From: Elainella sp. Prado103
Lineage (GTDB): Bacteria > Cyanobacteriota > Cyanobacteriia > Elainellales > Elainellaceae
Direction of reading: 5' to 3'
Length of the DNA: 64,000 nt
Assembly: GCA_025454395.1 (NCBI GenBank)
Contig: JALOOM010000040.1
Span: 1 to 64,000 of the forward strand
The translations under genes and the position numbers were made by a program. Below, piece after piece: positions 55,899 to 64,000 of this stretch. The notes beneath the pieces were generated by a model. It made no database searches. It was not told the DNA's origin and worked only from the letters and a program-made list of their open reading frames with translations. The first letter of the stretch is position 1. Every line of letters starts with the position of its first letter.

Positions 55899-58673
55899 AT
55901 GGTCGTGGATGATATCGGCTGGCTCGACCAATTTTCTGCGATCCATCGCAATGGGATCGGCGAAAAAGCCTTCTACTTGAGATTGCTGCAACAACTGGGC
56001 TACCCAGTGATACCAGGGTTTGTTTTAACTGCACCGGTTTTGGATCGGTTTTTGGCGCAGGTAGACTGGCAAGCCCAACTGTTGACCGATCTACCCCAGG
56101 CTTTTCTCTATGTCGATGCCAACAATACCCAACAGCTCCAGTCTGTTTCACGGCAGATTAGCCAAGCAATTTTGGCATCGCCTGTGCCAGAAGACTTGCT
56201 GACAACTATGGTGGACTACAGTCGGGGTTGGGACTGTGTGATTCTGCGGCCGTCCTTCACGGTATTGCCGATCGATCCCAGTGTTACTCCCAGTTTGACG
56301 AACCAGACCACGGGGCTATTGTCGGCTCAGATTTGTCTAGCTCAACGATCGGCTTTGTCTCAGGGCTTAAAGCAGGTGTGGGCTGAGTTGTTTCGGGCTA
56401 AGAGTCTGTTTTATTGGCAACGGTTAGGGATTCATCTGCAACAGGTGCGGCTCGCTGTTTTGGTGCAGCCTCTCCTCATGCCGATCGCGGCTGGAGATCT
56501 GCAAATTAGTGCTGATCGGCTGCAAATCCGTGCGGTGCAAGGTTTGGGGCAGGCACTGCAACTGGGGCATTGGGATAGCTATCGGCTGAATTTTGCGACT
56601 CGTGCCGTTGATTTTCCGGCTTATCCGGCTGGGGAGTCGAAAATTGAGCAGGTTTTAGGGCAACAAACCTATTGTTACCAACTGGCGCTTCCCCCTTCCC
56701 ATCGACTCGCCTCTCCCTTGTCGTTGCCGGAACTTTTAACCCTAGCTCCTTGTTCTGCAACAGGCTCTCAACCGGGTGCTCAATCGGGCTCCCAACCGAC
56801 TTCTCAAGCTATTCTGTCCAGTGAATATCAACATCAACTGATTCACCTGGCCCAACAAATTCAGACAGCCCTGAAAATGCCACTTCGATTGGAATGGGTA
56901 TTGGTTGAACCTCAGTCCGATCGGGTGATGGCTCACTCCGGGGCAGTCTCCAGAGCAGTATTTTATCTGACGCAAGTTATCCCGTTGCCAGTAGCTATTG
57001 CGCCCATGACCTCCGCTCGATCGCTCTCTCCGACAGGTGAAGCCAGAGGCGCGGAAGATGGGCAAACAGAGGCTCGCTCAAGTGAGCTGAGTGCTGAGGC
57101 TTCGACAACATCCCGACCACCGGCTGCAATAGGCTCCGAACCGAGTGTTGCCCCTTCTGCACCTCAGGTTGAGCCCACAGACCTGGCGCTTCATGGCATT
57201 GCAGCCGCTCCGGGACGAGTGATTGCTCCCGCTTGGGTGCGGCTGCCGCCGTTTGATCCAGCCATTATTCCGCCTCAAGTCATTCTGGTCACTTCTCATC
57301 TGCTGCCTGCTCAAGTGTTGCAGCTACGACAGGTAGCAGGTATTGTGACGGAACAGGGAGGGCTCACCAGTCATGCAGCGATCCTGGCTCGTGAATTAGG
57401 TATCCCAGCCGTGGTGGGGTTTCATGCAGCAACCCAGCAATTCAAAACGGGCGAATGGATCGGGTTAGATGGTGATTGTGGCACCCTGTATCATCATCCC
57501 GAACAACTACCCGAAGATTGGCTGATGATCATATCCTCTGATCTGGCTGATCACGAGGCTGGTGATTTGGCTGGTGATTTGGCTGATGATTTGGCTGATG
57601 ATGAGACCGCTCATGAGCTTGATCATGTGCCTAAGCATGTAGTTCATGATGCTACTGATCTAACTGATCTAACTGATCTAGACGCTACTGATCTAACTGA
57701 TGACGCTCAGCGCGATCGGGCATCGATCCCCTCCTTATCGGCTCCGATCAGCCCGCGATCGATGCAGCTCATGTTGACCTTAAGCCAAGCTGAGCGGTTA
57801 TCCCAATTGGTCGATCTCCCGATCAGTGGGGTAGGGCTGTTGCGATCCGAACTCCTTCTGCTGGATCTTTTTCAACAAAAACATCCGCGAGACTGGCTGG
57901 CAGAAACGCCATGGGAACAAGCGATCGAGCAAATCACCGCCCGCATTCAACCCATTTTGGCCGCATTTGCACCTCGAGTAGTTTTCTACCGATCGCTTGA
58001 TTTGCGCATGGGCGAATTTCCGCTGGCCACTGCTACACCCACTCAAATCACCACTACTTCTAGCCCGGCCCATCCTGCTTTAGGGTGGCGTGGCACCTTA
58101 AATGACCTGGTCTATCCCGATCTGTTCCAGCTCCAGCTTGCGGCACTGCGTCATCTCCAAGCTGACTATCCCCAATTGCGTTTAGTGTTGCCGTTTGTGC
58201 GGACAGTGGAGGAGTTCCTGTTTTGCCGAGATCAAGTTGAACAGGCTGGATTGACTCAACAGCCGCAGTTTCAACTTTGGATCATGGCAGAAGTTCCTTC
58301 GGTGTTGCTGTTGCTACCGGACTATGTAGCCGCTGGAGTACAGGGTATTGCGATTGGAATGAACGATTTAACCCAACTGCTTTTGGGGATTGATCGGGAT
58401 CAACCTCAGATCGCTGCTGCTTTCGATCGATTTCATCCCGTTGTCCTGCGAGCGATCCAACAGTTAAATCAAATGGCCCACACCTTAGGAATTGGCTGCT
58501 CACTTTGTGGCACCGGCTTTAGTAATTATCCACAAGTGTTGCAACAACTCGCTCATTGGGGATTACCCATGCTATCGATCGAACCTCAAGAGGCTAGGGC
58601 CGTGTCGCAGGGGTTGAGCCAGCTAGCGATCGATTCGGTTGGGGAATCAATTGGGGAAGAGGAAATTGAATGA
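55899..58673 (+). CDS. PEP synthase/PPDK-like PEP-utilising protein
   Basis: 924 residues. The N-terminal 350 residues resemble the ATP-binding domain of PEP synthase and pyruvate phosphate dikinase, but the usual VRSS motif is degenerate (VILRPSFTVLP). A swivelling His domain at about 480-545 is intact (EQGGLTSHAAILARELGI). The C-terminal PEP/pyruvate barrel at about 615-905 keeps [35 protein letters not shown] and the reactive Cys in SLCGTGF. An Asp-rich low-complexity insert (DLADDLADDETA, about 545-605) separates the two. Cyanobacterial putative PEP-binding proteins have this layout. Whether it converts pyruvate to PEP is unclear because of the altered ATP domain. The phosphohistidine chemistry matches the enzyme I of the PTS, but no link is shown. 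Confidence 0.8.
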   Translation: MVVDDIGWLDQFSAIHRNGIGEKAFYLRLLQQLGYPVIPGFVLTAPVLDRFLAQVDWQAQLLTDLPQAFLYVDANNTQQLQSVSRQISQAILASPVPEDLLTTMVDYSRGWDCVILRPSFTVLPIDPSVTPSLTNQTTGLLSAQICLAQRSALSQGLKQVWAELFRAKSLFYWQRLGIHLQQVRLAVLVQPLLMPIAAGDLQISADRLQIRAVQGLGQALQLGHWDSYRLNFATRAVDFPAYPAGESKIEQVLGQQTYCYQLALPPSHRLASPLSLPELLTLAPCSATGSQPGAQSGSQPTSQAILSSEYQHQLIHLAQQIQTALKMPLRLEWVLVEPQSDRVMAHSGAVSRAVFYLTQVIPLPVAIAPMTSARSLSPTGEARGAEDGQTEARSSELSAEASTTSRPPAAIGSEPSVAPSAPQVEPTDLALHGIAAAPGRVIAPAWVRLPPFDPAIIPPQVILVTSHLLPAQVLQLRQVAGIVTEQGGLTSHAAILARELGIPAVVGFHAATQQFKTGEWIGLDGDCGTLYHHPEQLPEDWLMIISSDLADHEAGDLAGDLADDLADDETAHELDHVPKHVVHDATDLTDLTDLDATDLTDDAQRDRASIPSLSAPISPRSMQLMLTLSQAERLSQLVDLPISGVGLLRSELLLLDLFQQKHPRDWLAETPWEQAIEQITARIQPILAAFAPRVVFYRSLDLRMGEFPLATATPTQITTTSSPAHPALGWRGTLNDLVYPDLFQLQLAALRHLQADYPQLRLVLPFVRTVEEFLFCRDQVEQAGLTQQPQFQLWIMAEVPSVLLLLPDYVAAGVQGIAIGMNDLTQLLLGIDRDQPQIAAAFDRFHPVVLRAIQQLNQMAHTLGIGCSLCGTGFSNYPQVLQQLAHWGLPMLSIEPQEARAVSQGLSQLAIDSVGESIGEEEIE

Positions 58674-58725
58674 CTGAGGCAGCCTGAAGGGTTCAAGCAG
58701 CCTGAAGGATTCAAGCATAACTGCC

Positions 58726-59697
58726 TCAAGGGGAGCGGCCGATGCGTAAGGCTGGGATGTAGTTGCCTGGATCTTGAGCGACCCAGCCGAGTTGGGAGTT
58801 CGATCGCACTTCAAAATGCAGGTAGGGGTTGTTCCCGGCATCAGAACCCGTTCCAATCGTACCGAGAACCGCGCCTGAAGCAACTTGCTGTCCCGATTTG
58901 ACGGCGATCGAGTCGAGCAATCCATAGCGGGTCTGTAAACCCTCGGCATGGTTGATCACGACAAGATTGCCATAGCCCGGTTGCATCCCGGCAAAGGCGA
59001 CTGTTCCAGCGCCAACAGCGAGCACAGAGGTTTCTGACTCAACGGCCAGATTGACTCCGCTATGAAATTCCACCGCATTGGTGCGGGGATTCACTTGCCA
59101 CCCAAAGGCTTGTACGATCGATACTTCATCCGGCAGAGGGTAGCGATCGATCGGAGTTTGGCGACGATCCGGGGTGACAGCGGCAACAGGAGACCAATTG
59201 ACACCGGGCACGAAAACTACGCTGGGGGCTTCCTGGCAGCCATTCGCCTCAAACAGCACATCCGCTCGTACGTTATACTGCTGAGCAATATCTCGCCAAC
59301 TGCTACCAGCCGGAACGGTAATCCGAATGCCGTTATAGGGCGGAATCAAAATTTCGCTGCCAACTGGAGCAGAGCCTTGCCGTAATGCAGGGTTCATGCC
59401 CATCAGGGTGGTCGGTAACAGATTATACTGTTCCGATAGGCTGATCAGGGTGTCTTCACGGGTAATGCGGTGGCGGATCAGGCGTGATAGCGCGGGAGTG
59501 GGACAGGCAGAGGGAGAGGCTTGGGCCACGGGTTGGGCCACGGGTTGGGCCACTACGGGTAAGCCGATCGATATTGAACTGCTGACCAGGATGCATCCTA
59601 GACCGCTCAGACTCCGAATCTCAAGTAAACTGCCCCAGGATCGCTGATCCAGAAGTTTGTGATGGAGAAATTGCCAATTGAAGGGGTTCCAACTCAT
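58726..59697 (-). CDS. LysM and M23 peptidase-fold protein, probably inactive
   Basis: About 323 residues. A signal-like hydrophobic segment at about 30-48 is followed by PVAQPVAQ repeats. Two LysM-like domains bind peptidoglycan (about 75-125, TREDTLISLSEQYNLLPTTL; and about 130-175, VPAGSSWRDIAQQYNV). The C-terminal M23 fold carries FHSGVNLAVESETSV where active enzymes have H-x3-D, and NPYLHFEVR where they have HLHFE. So two catalytic or zinc residues are replaced (Asp to Asn, His to Tyr). By analogy with EnvC/NlpD it may activate an amidase in cell separation, which is inference. ATG 59697 is preferred over TTG 59760. Confidence 0.8.
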   Translation of the reverse strand: MSWNPFNWQFLHHKLLDQRSWGSLLEIRSLSGLGCILVSSSISIGLPVVAQPVAQPVAQASPSACPTPALSRLIRHRITREDTLISLSEQYNLLPTTLMGMNPALRQGSAPVGSEILIPPYNGIRITVPAGSSWRDIAQQYNVRADVLFEANGCQEAPSVVFVPGVNWSPVAAVTPDRRQTPIDRYPLPDEVSIVQAFGWQVNPRTNAVEFHSGVNLAVESETSVLAVGAGTVAFAGMQPGYGNLVVINHAEGLQTRYGLLDSIAVKSGQQVASGAVLGTIGTGSDAGNNPYLHFEVRSNSQLGWVAQDPGNYIPALRIGRSP

Positions 59698-60151
59698 GCC
59701 TGATCTTGCCAATAGGTCTACCAATGCTTTCGCCAATACGCTTGCCAGTACTTTTGCCAATATTTTGATTGATTGGGTCTATCAATTTGGATTTTTGGAT
59801 TTTTGGATTTTTGGATCTCTCGATCGGGTCGCTGCTTCGGGTCAAGATGAGATTTCACCTCACTTACGACATTTGACAGACCTACGACATTTGACAGACC
59901 TACGACATTTGACTGAAGTTTGCCGGATCGAGCCTGCTCTTCTGCAATTGTACCGACCTTATTTTGGCGATAGCTTTTAAAATGAACGCTGAATGCTGGC
60001 TGAATGCTGAACGTCAGGATCCGTTGATGCTCATGCTGCTCATGTGATACTCATGCTGCTCCCGTTGGTATCGGACTGGTCAGGTCAATTTTTGGCACAA
60101 CTTCTGGTTTAAGCGATAGGCTCAGAGTATACGCTCACGTCACAGGAACTT
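59698..60151. other. divergent spacer between the M23 gene and htrA
   Basis: About 450 bp. It holds GCTTTCGCCAATACGCTTGC-type direct repeats (59720-59765), a GGATTTTTGGATTTTTGGAT run (59790-59815), the 18-bp repeat at 59865-59918 and repeated CTCATGCTGCTC (60028-60062). No gene is recognised. Confidence 0.55.
59865..59918. repeat. 18-bp tandem repeat, three copies
   Basis: TACGACATTTGACAGACC occurs twice exactly and once with a divergent 3' third. Confidence 0.85.
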
Positions 60152-61357
60152 ATGGGGTTTTCAACAAAACAGATGGTGATTTACGCAACGCTGATGACGA
60201 TCGGCGGTGGCGTAGGGTGGGCCAGTCATCAATATTTTGCTGCTGGAAATTTCCAGACTAACTCGCTGAATGGGAATTCACCCGAATCGGCTGCCGTGGT
60301 TTATCAAGCACCTCAACCGACCGAGGTTGTCCAAAGCAACCGACCAACCAGCCAAAATTTTATTGCCGCCGCAGTGCAAAAAGTCGGGCCAGCGGTTGTG
60401 CGGATTGATGCCTCGCGCAAGGTGTCTCGCCAATTTGATCAAAATAATCCCATCTTAAAGCGCTTCTTTGGCGAAGATGAAACCAACCCCTTTGAGGATC
60501 GAGTGGAGCAGGGCACCGGCTCTGGTTTTATTGTTAGCTCAGATGGGCATGTGATTACCAATGCTCATGTGGTGGAAAAGGCCGATGCAGTGACAGTGAC
60601 CCTCAAGGATGGCCGATCGCTAGAAGGGAAGGTGGTTGGAATCGATCCTGTGACGGATGTAGCCGCCATTAAAATTGACAGCACAGGTTTGCCTACGGTG
60701 GTGTTAGGGAGCTCGAAAGATTTGGTGCCTGGGCAATGGGCAATCGCGATTGGCAATCCGTTAGGGTTAGATAGCACGGTTACTGCTGGGATCATCAGCG
60801 CCATCGATCGTTCTAGTTCGCAGGTGGGGATTCCCGATCGACGAGTGCAGTTTATCCAAACGGATGCCGCGATCAATCCTGGTAACTCAGGTGGCCCCTT
60901 ACTCAACGATCAAGGAGAGGTGATTGGGATCAACACAGCGATCCGGGCGGATGCTCAGGGGCTGGGGTTTGCTATTCCGATCGAGACGGGCTGGAAGATT
61001 GCTCAACAGTTGTTTGACAAAGGTCGGGCTGAACATCCCTATTTAGGCATCCAAATGGTGGATCTGACTCCGGACTTGCGGGAGCGGATCAATAATGATC
61101 CCGATACCGGGCTTAAGATCAATGTCGATCGAGGTGTTTTGATCATTCAGGTGATCTCAGATGCCCCTGCTGCCTCGGCCGGTTTGAAACCCGGTGATGT
61201 CATTCTGAAAATTAATGGCACTGAGGTGGCAACCGCTACGGCTGTGCAACAGCAGATTGAAGCAATCCGAGTCGGCGAACCCCTTTCCTTAGAGTTTCGC
61301 CGCCAAGATGAGATTCAAACAGTCCAGCTTAGACCGATCGCCTTTCCAGCCGAATAG
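60152..61357 (+). CDS. HtrA/Deg-type serine protease with PDZ domain
   Basis: 401 residues. An N-terminal anchor or signal lies at about 7-27 (MVIYATLMTIGGGVGWASH). The trypsin-like catalytic triad is complete: His in VITNAHVVEKADA near 140, Asp in DPVTDVAAIKI near 169, and Ser in NPGNSGGPLLND near 245. A PDZ domain follows at about 285-395 (ASAGLKPGDVILKINGTEVA). Cyanobacteria have three such proteases (HtrA, HhoA, HhoB) handling damaged proteins outside the cytoplasm, including photosystem II repair. Which one this is cannot be told, so no symbol is given. It stands alone on the plus strand. Confidence 0.93.
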   Translation: MGFSTKQMVIYATLMTIGGGVGWASHQYFAAGNFQTNSLNGNSPESAAVVYQAPQPTEVVQSNRPTSQNFIAAAVQKVGPAVVRIDASRKVSRQFDQNNPILKRFFGEDETNPFEDRVEQGTGSGFIVSSDGHVITNAHVVEKADAVTVTLKDGRSLEGKVVGIDPVTDVAAIKIDSTGLPTVVLGSSKDLVPGQWAIAIGNPLGLDSTVTAGIISAIDRSSSQVGIPDRRVQFIQTDAAINPGNSGGPLLNDQGEVIGINTAIRADAQGLGFAIPIETGWKIAQQLFDKGRAEHPYLGIQMVDLTPDLRERINNDPDTGLKINVDRGVLIIQVISDAPAASAGLKPGDVILKINGTEVATATAVQQQIEAIRVGEPLSLEFRRQDEIQTVQLRPIAFPAE

Positions 61358-61429
61358 GACTCAGCCGATTAGATTTGAGGTCTGTTTAAATTTGAGGTCT
61401 GTGTCAGTGCCCCTAGTGCCCCTGGGTCG

Positions 61430-61795
61430 TTAGGCTTCTTTATCGCCTTCTGTCCAGTCTGACCCAAAAGTCATCGAACCTTGAATGGTGGCTTCCAACT
61501 CCATTCGTTGCTCCATCCGGCTTAGGAAGTAACCTGTCATCATGGCTGAAGCCAGTAGCCCTGCCAGATTTTCCCGATCGGTCGTGATCTGGACGTTGAA
61601 TGCTTCGGATGGCAGCACACCTACCAAACCTTGAACGTTCTGCGAAATAATCTGCTTAATCTCTGGGCTAACCGATTTGGCAACCCGTGCCAAAACTTCC
61701 GGAGATTGATGTTGCAGGTACTTCAGCAATTGATTGGCCTGACCCTCTTCAGTGTCTCCACCGAAGAAATCAAAATTGTCAGGATTAAACACCAT
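61430..61795 (-). CDS. DUF760 domain protein
   Basis: About 121 residues, soluble and helical, of the cyanobacterial and plastid DUF760 family (NQLLKYLQHQSPEVLARVAK, SPEIKQIISQNVQGLVGVLP, NLAGLLASAMMTGYFLSRM). Function is unknown; some plant members are linked to chlorophyll or plastid protein handling, which I cannot apply here. ATG 61795 begins with the family-like MVFNPDNFDFF; an earlier in-frame start would add 14 residues. It converges with htrA and lies downstream of scpB. Confidence 0.85.
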   Translation of the reverse strand: MVFNPDNFDFFGGDTEEGQANQLLKYLQHQSPEVLARVAKSVSPEIKQIISQNVQGLVGVLPSEAFNVQITTDRENLAGLLASAMMTGYFLSRMEQRMELEATIQGSMTFGSDWTEGDKEA

Positions 61796-61867
61796 AGTTA
61801 CCCTAAGAGACGAATGGTTTGCACGAGTCACTTTCATCTATTGTGACATTGATTACGGGTGAGTGTG

Positions 61868-61890
61868 CCCCGTGAAGATCGGGGGGTTTT
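61868..61890 (+). terminator. GC hairpin with T run on the plus strand
   Basis: CCCCG and CGGGG form a 5-bp stem followed by GGTTTT. The orientation is opposite to the flanking genes, so it could end a plus-strand transcript read through from htrA, or be chance. Confidence 0.35.
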
Positions 61891-61912
61891 CTGAACTCAT
61901 CCCGTGAGAGCC

Positions 61913-62434
61913 TTAGTTGAGGGGGTCTAACTCTTCGGAAAACACGGGCTGTGGCGCTTTATCCAAAACTTGCGGCAAGGTATCAACCTGAAAATATTGG
62001 TGAAACTTTTCTGTCACTTGCAGCCAGTAAGAGCGTCCATCTGACTGTCTCCTTTTCTTAATAAAACCCAAACTGACTAACTCTTGCACATGCTGATAGG
62101 CTCCTGAGCCTCGCAATTCTACAAGCTGTGTTTGGCTAATCGAGCCTTTGAGGGCAATGGCAGCCAGGGTGCGCAAAGCACCTACCCCCAGGTCAACCGG
62201 AATCAGTCGTTGAATTAAATCATGAAATGATTCTCGCAGTTGTAAACAGTAGCCGTTTGGAGTTTCCACAATTTCCAGGGCAGTCTCTCGGTGGGCGTAA
62301 TCTGCCATCAGCTCTAACAACCCTGCCTGAATCTCCGATCGTTCACAGCCTGCATACTCAGCGATTTTAGCAATGGTAAGAGGCTGGGCCTTGAGATAGA
62401 GAATTGCCTCAATTTTGCTAGACAGACTGGACAT
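61913..62434 (-). CDS. scpB: segregation and condensation protein B
   Basis: About 173 residues. ScpB dimers bind ScpA to make the kleisin complex of SMC, which compacts and separates chromosomes. Two winged-helix parts are seen: SSKIEAILYLKAQPLTIAK at the N-terminus and ALKGSISQTQLVELRGSGAY, then LVSLGFIKKRRQSDGRSYWL. ATG 62434 gives the usual N-terminus; ATG 62476 and an earlier start at 62494 are in frame and code only for Ser/Thr-rich residues. No ribosome site separates these choices. scpA is not in the window. Confidence 0.85.
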   Translation of the reverse strand: MSSLSSKIEAILYLKAQPLTIAKIAEYAGCERSEIQAGLLELMADYAHRETALEIVETPNGYCLQLRESFHDLIQRLIPVDLGVGALRTLAAIALKGSISQTQLVELRGSGAYQHVQELVSLGFIKKRRQSDGRSYWLQVTEKFHQYFQVDTLPQVLDKAPQPVFSEELDPLN

Positions 62435-62861
62435 TGGTGAAATCGTTGAAAGGGTTGAGAGGATGGATGAAGTCATGCAGGCAGCCGAGCTCAAGCGCGA
62501 TTGGATTAGGAAGCCATGAAATGACAGTAGAGTATAGCCGACTTTTCCAAAGATTCAGTGAATCTTGAGCCGCAACTCCGCCAATTTTCATTTTGATCGA
62601 TCAAAATGCTGACTATTCTCAGATTTCTCTCCATGAATGCGAATCATGCCAGCGCGATGGTAAACGGGATGGCGAACCGATCGACTGCTCAATCCCGATC
62701 GCCTGAACATCAGCCAATCTCCTATGGTTGAGTTCAGTCAATTTATTGACAAATGACGTTCCACTTCTCTGAAATCTCGCTATAATGTCGTTCAATAAAT
62801 CTGAAATTAGTTCATAAAACTTAAACATATCGTTACCTTTATTTATAAAGGAGTGCCCCCA
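62435..62861. other. divergent spacer between scpB and the DUF2949 gene
   Basis: About 430 bp without a gene. A TATAAT at 62781-62786 and AAGGAG at 62848-62853 are the signals seen; TTGACA at 62746 is too far from the TATAAT (29 bases). Confidence 0.5.
62781..62786 (+). promoter_or_regulatory. possible -10 element of the DUF2949 gene
   Basis: TATAAT lies 76 bases before the ATG. No -35 at normal spacing. Confidence 0.35.
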
Positions 62862-63059
62862 ATGCCGCCAGAAACAACCCATCAAGCTCGCTTAATCAAT
62901 TTTTTGCAAGAAGAACTCGCTGTCCCAACGGCGGCCATTTCGCTGGCCCTGCGGCAGTCTGGAGCTGAATTCAACGCGCTACCGATCATCCTGTGGCAAT
63001 ATGGGCTGATTACAATCCAGCAATTAAACCAGGTGTTTGATTGGATGGAGTCTGCTTAG
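62862..63059 (+). CDS. DUF2949 domain protein
   Basis: 65 residues, cytoplasmic, of the small cyanobacterial DUF2949 family (RLINFLQEELAVPTAAISLA, then PIILWQYGLITIQQLNQVFD). Function is unknown. ATG 62862 is chosen over GTG 62853 because AAGGAG ends right before the GTG, which leaves 8 bases to the ATG, the normal spacing. Confidence 0.85.
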   Translation: MPPETTHQARLINFLQEELAVPTAAISLALRQSGAEFNALPIILWQYGLITIQQLNQVFDWMESA

Positions 63060-63534
63060 GGATGGGCTCGTTCTGTCTGAGCAGCCCCTGAGCAATCTTC
63101 GCTGAGAAAATAACTGAGAACTATTTATTTTCTGTAATAAAACGATGGCAAGGTCAGGTATCCCTTCGGGGTTTGGGCGGCATTCCGTACTTTGGCTTTG
63201 TCAGAATTCTGAGAAATCGGTAAACAATTAAAAAGTAACCTTTTTAAACTGAGTGAGCCTTGCCACTCAAACTTCATCTTGACTGGTAGCGATCGACCCT
63301 CATGCTGACCGGGTTACTGAGAGGGATAAGCAAGGGATATTTCGATCGCCCAAGATTCGTTGCTTTAACGCTGCGTTTCGGATATTTGCTGCTGAATTTT
63401 GCAACGATTCACTAACGATCAACTCATAATCAACTGTTGAATCTTTAGGGAACGGTTCCAAATGTTTGCATAGTTTGAACCGATCGTTATGCCAATGCAG
63501 CCCAGCATCTCAACAACATTTACGGTAAAGTGCT
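63060..63534. other. spacer before ftsH
   Basis: About 475 bp with no gene recognised. The 5' untranslated region of ftsH and its promoter lie here. The ftsH ATG is preceded by GGTAAAG, a weak ribosome site. Confidence 0.45.
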
Positions 63535-64000
63535 ATGGCGATTAAAAACGAACCTCAGCCTCCCCGTTCTCGGCAAATTGGCAACATTTTGCTGCTGGTT
63601 TCGGGTGTTTTTCTCCTGATTAATTTGTTTTTGCCCGGTTTGTTTGGTGCGCGCATTCCACGGGTGCCCTACAGCTTATTTATTCACCAAGTGCAAGATC
63701 AAGAGGTCGCACGAGTTTCTGTGGGGCAAAATGAAATTCGCTACCAGCTCAAGCCTACTGAAGGTGAGTCTGATGCACTCGGTCAAGTGCTAGCCACAAC
63801 CCCGATTTTTGATCTCGAGTTGCCGAAACTTTTGGAAGCCAACGGGATTGAATTTGCGGCAGCTCCCCCCCCTAAAAATGGCTGGTTTACCAGCCTATTG
63901 GGCTGGGTGATTCCACCGTTAATTTTTGTGGCGATCTGGCAATTTTTCCTCAATCGCGGTGGCGGTCCTCAAGGTGCTTTGTCGATCGGTCGGAGTAAAG
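63535..64000 (+). CDS. ftsH: ATP-dependent zinc metalloprotease FtsH, 3'-truncated by the window
   Basis: The first 155 residues. A membrane helix at about 17-39 (IGNILLLVSGVFLLINLFLP) precedes the FtsH extracellular domain (IPRVPYSLFIHQVQDQEVA, VSVGQNEIRYQL), and a second helix lies at about 122-142 (LLGWVIPPLIFVAIWQFFL), followed by the Gly-rich linker into the AAA domain, which is outside the window. FtsH in thylakoids degrades damaged photosystem II D1 protein. Cyanobacteria have four FtsH types; which one cannot be told. Confidence 0.92.
   Translation, partial: MAIKNEPQPPRSRQIGNILLLVSGVFLLINLFLPGLFGARIPRVPYSLFIHQVQDQEVARVSVGQNEIRYQLKPTEGESDALGQVLATTPIFDLELPKLLEANGIEFAAAPPPKNGWFTSLLGWVIPPLIFVAIWQFFLNRGGGPQGALSIGRSK

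Noticed and set aside
59678-59980. 100-residue plus-strand frame divergent from the M23 gene
   Set aside because: It is made of local direct repeats (LRHLTD units) and has no ribosome site.

Overview
The window reads as the chromosome of a free-living cyanobacterium, probably filamentous and Leptolyngbya-like (the genus is inference). The evidence is chlL and chlN of dark protochlorophyllide reductase, psaF and psaJ of photosystem I, a photosystem I accumulation factor, several cyanobacteria-restricted families (DUF5331, DUF3685, DUF760, DUF2949, the low-complexity-tail membrane protein) and frequent HIP1 octamers GCGATCGC (for example 30914, 35461 and 41064). No rRNA, tRNA, CRISPR array or intact insertion sequence was seen. 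The only RNA gene found is a tmRNA.

Layout. 1-2.8 kb: a truncated Rieske oxygenase, tmRNA, and an orphan Tat-exported polyamine-binding lipoprotein. 2.8-4.7 kb: a large gene-free stretch with a repeated GTTCCC word and two strong inverted repeats. 4.7-9.6 kb: chlL, DUF5331 and chlN on the minus strand, then a Fur-family regulator. 10-18.8 kb: two long paralogous single-pass membrane proteins with helical repeats, a receiver-DUF3685 protein and the photosystem I accumulation factor. 19.2-31.1 kb: an FG-GAP/RTX protein, a degenerate histidine kinase, an FAD oxidoreductase, a two-gene sugar phosphotransferase system (fused IIA-HPr-EI plus IIC-IIB-IIB') and a second RTX protein. 31.3-36.2 kb: two PRC-barrel/DUF2382 stress-type proteins, a four-helix membrane protein and a deoxyhypusine-synthase-like enzyme. 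37-42.7 kb: a low-complexity-tail membrane protein, then a minus-strand run of AI-2E permease, histidine kinase and a serine-hydrolase-fold protein lacking its catalytic residues. 42.8-51.3 kb: a TPR lipoprotein-like or secreted protein, a YbjQ protein, an amidohydrolase, and a hybrid kinase with its response regulator. 51.3-64 kb: mostly housekeeping genes (prmC, tsaC, psaFJ, tsaD, a PEP-synthase-like protein, a LysM/M23 protein, htrA, DUF760, scpB, DUF2949 and the start of ftsH).

How the genes work together. chlL and chlN supply two of the three dark protochlorophyllide reductase subunits; chlB lies elsewhere. tsaC and tsaD act in the t6A tRNA modification pathway and bracket psaFJ. The two PTS genes contain every phosphotransfer domain needed, from PEP to an imported sugar. 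Several signalling or enzyme-like proteins have lost their catalytic residues (kinase 21007-21894, serine hydrolase 38742-40022, M23 protein 58726-59697, second IIB domain of 27342-29303), a recurring theme here.

Many gene-free spacers carry their own short tandem repeat (5-25 bp units, about two to thirteen copies), usually with a different unit in each spacer. No single convincing new defence or mobile system was found. The best leads are the PTS with a degenerate extra IIB domain, the coupled kinase and pseudo-hydrolase, and the duplicated helical-repeat membrane proteins beside a receiver-DUF3685 gene.
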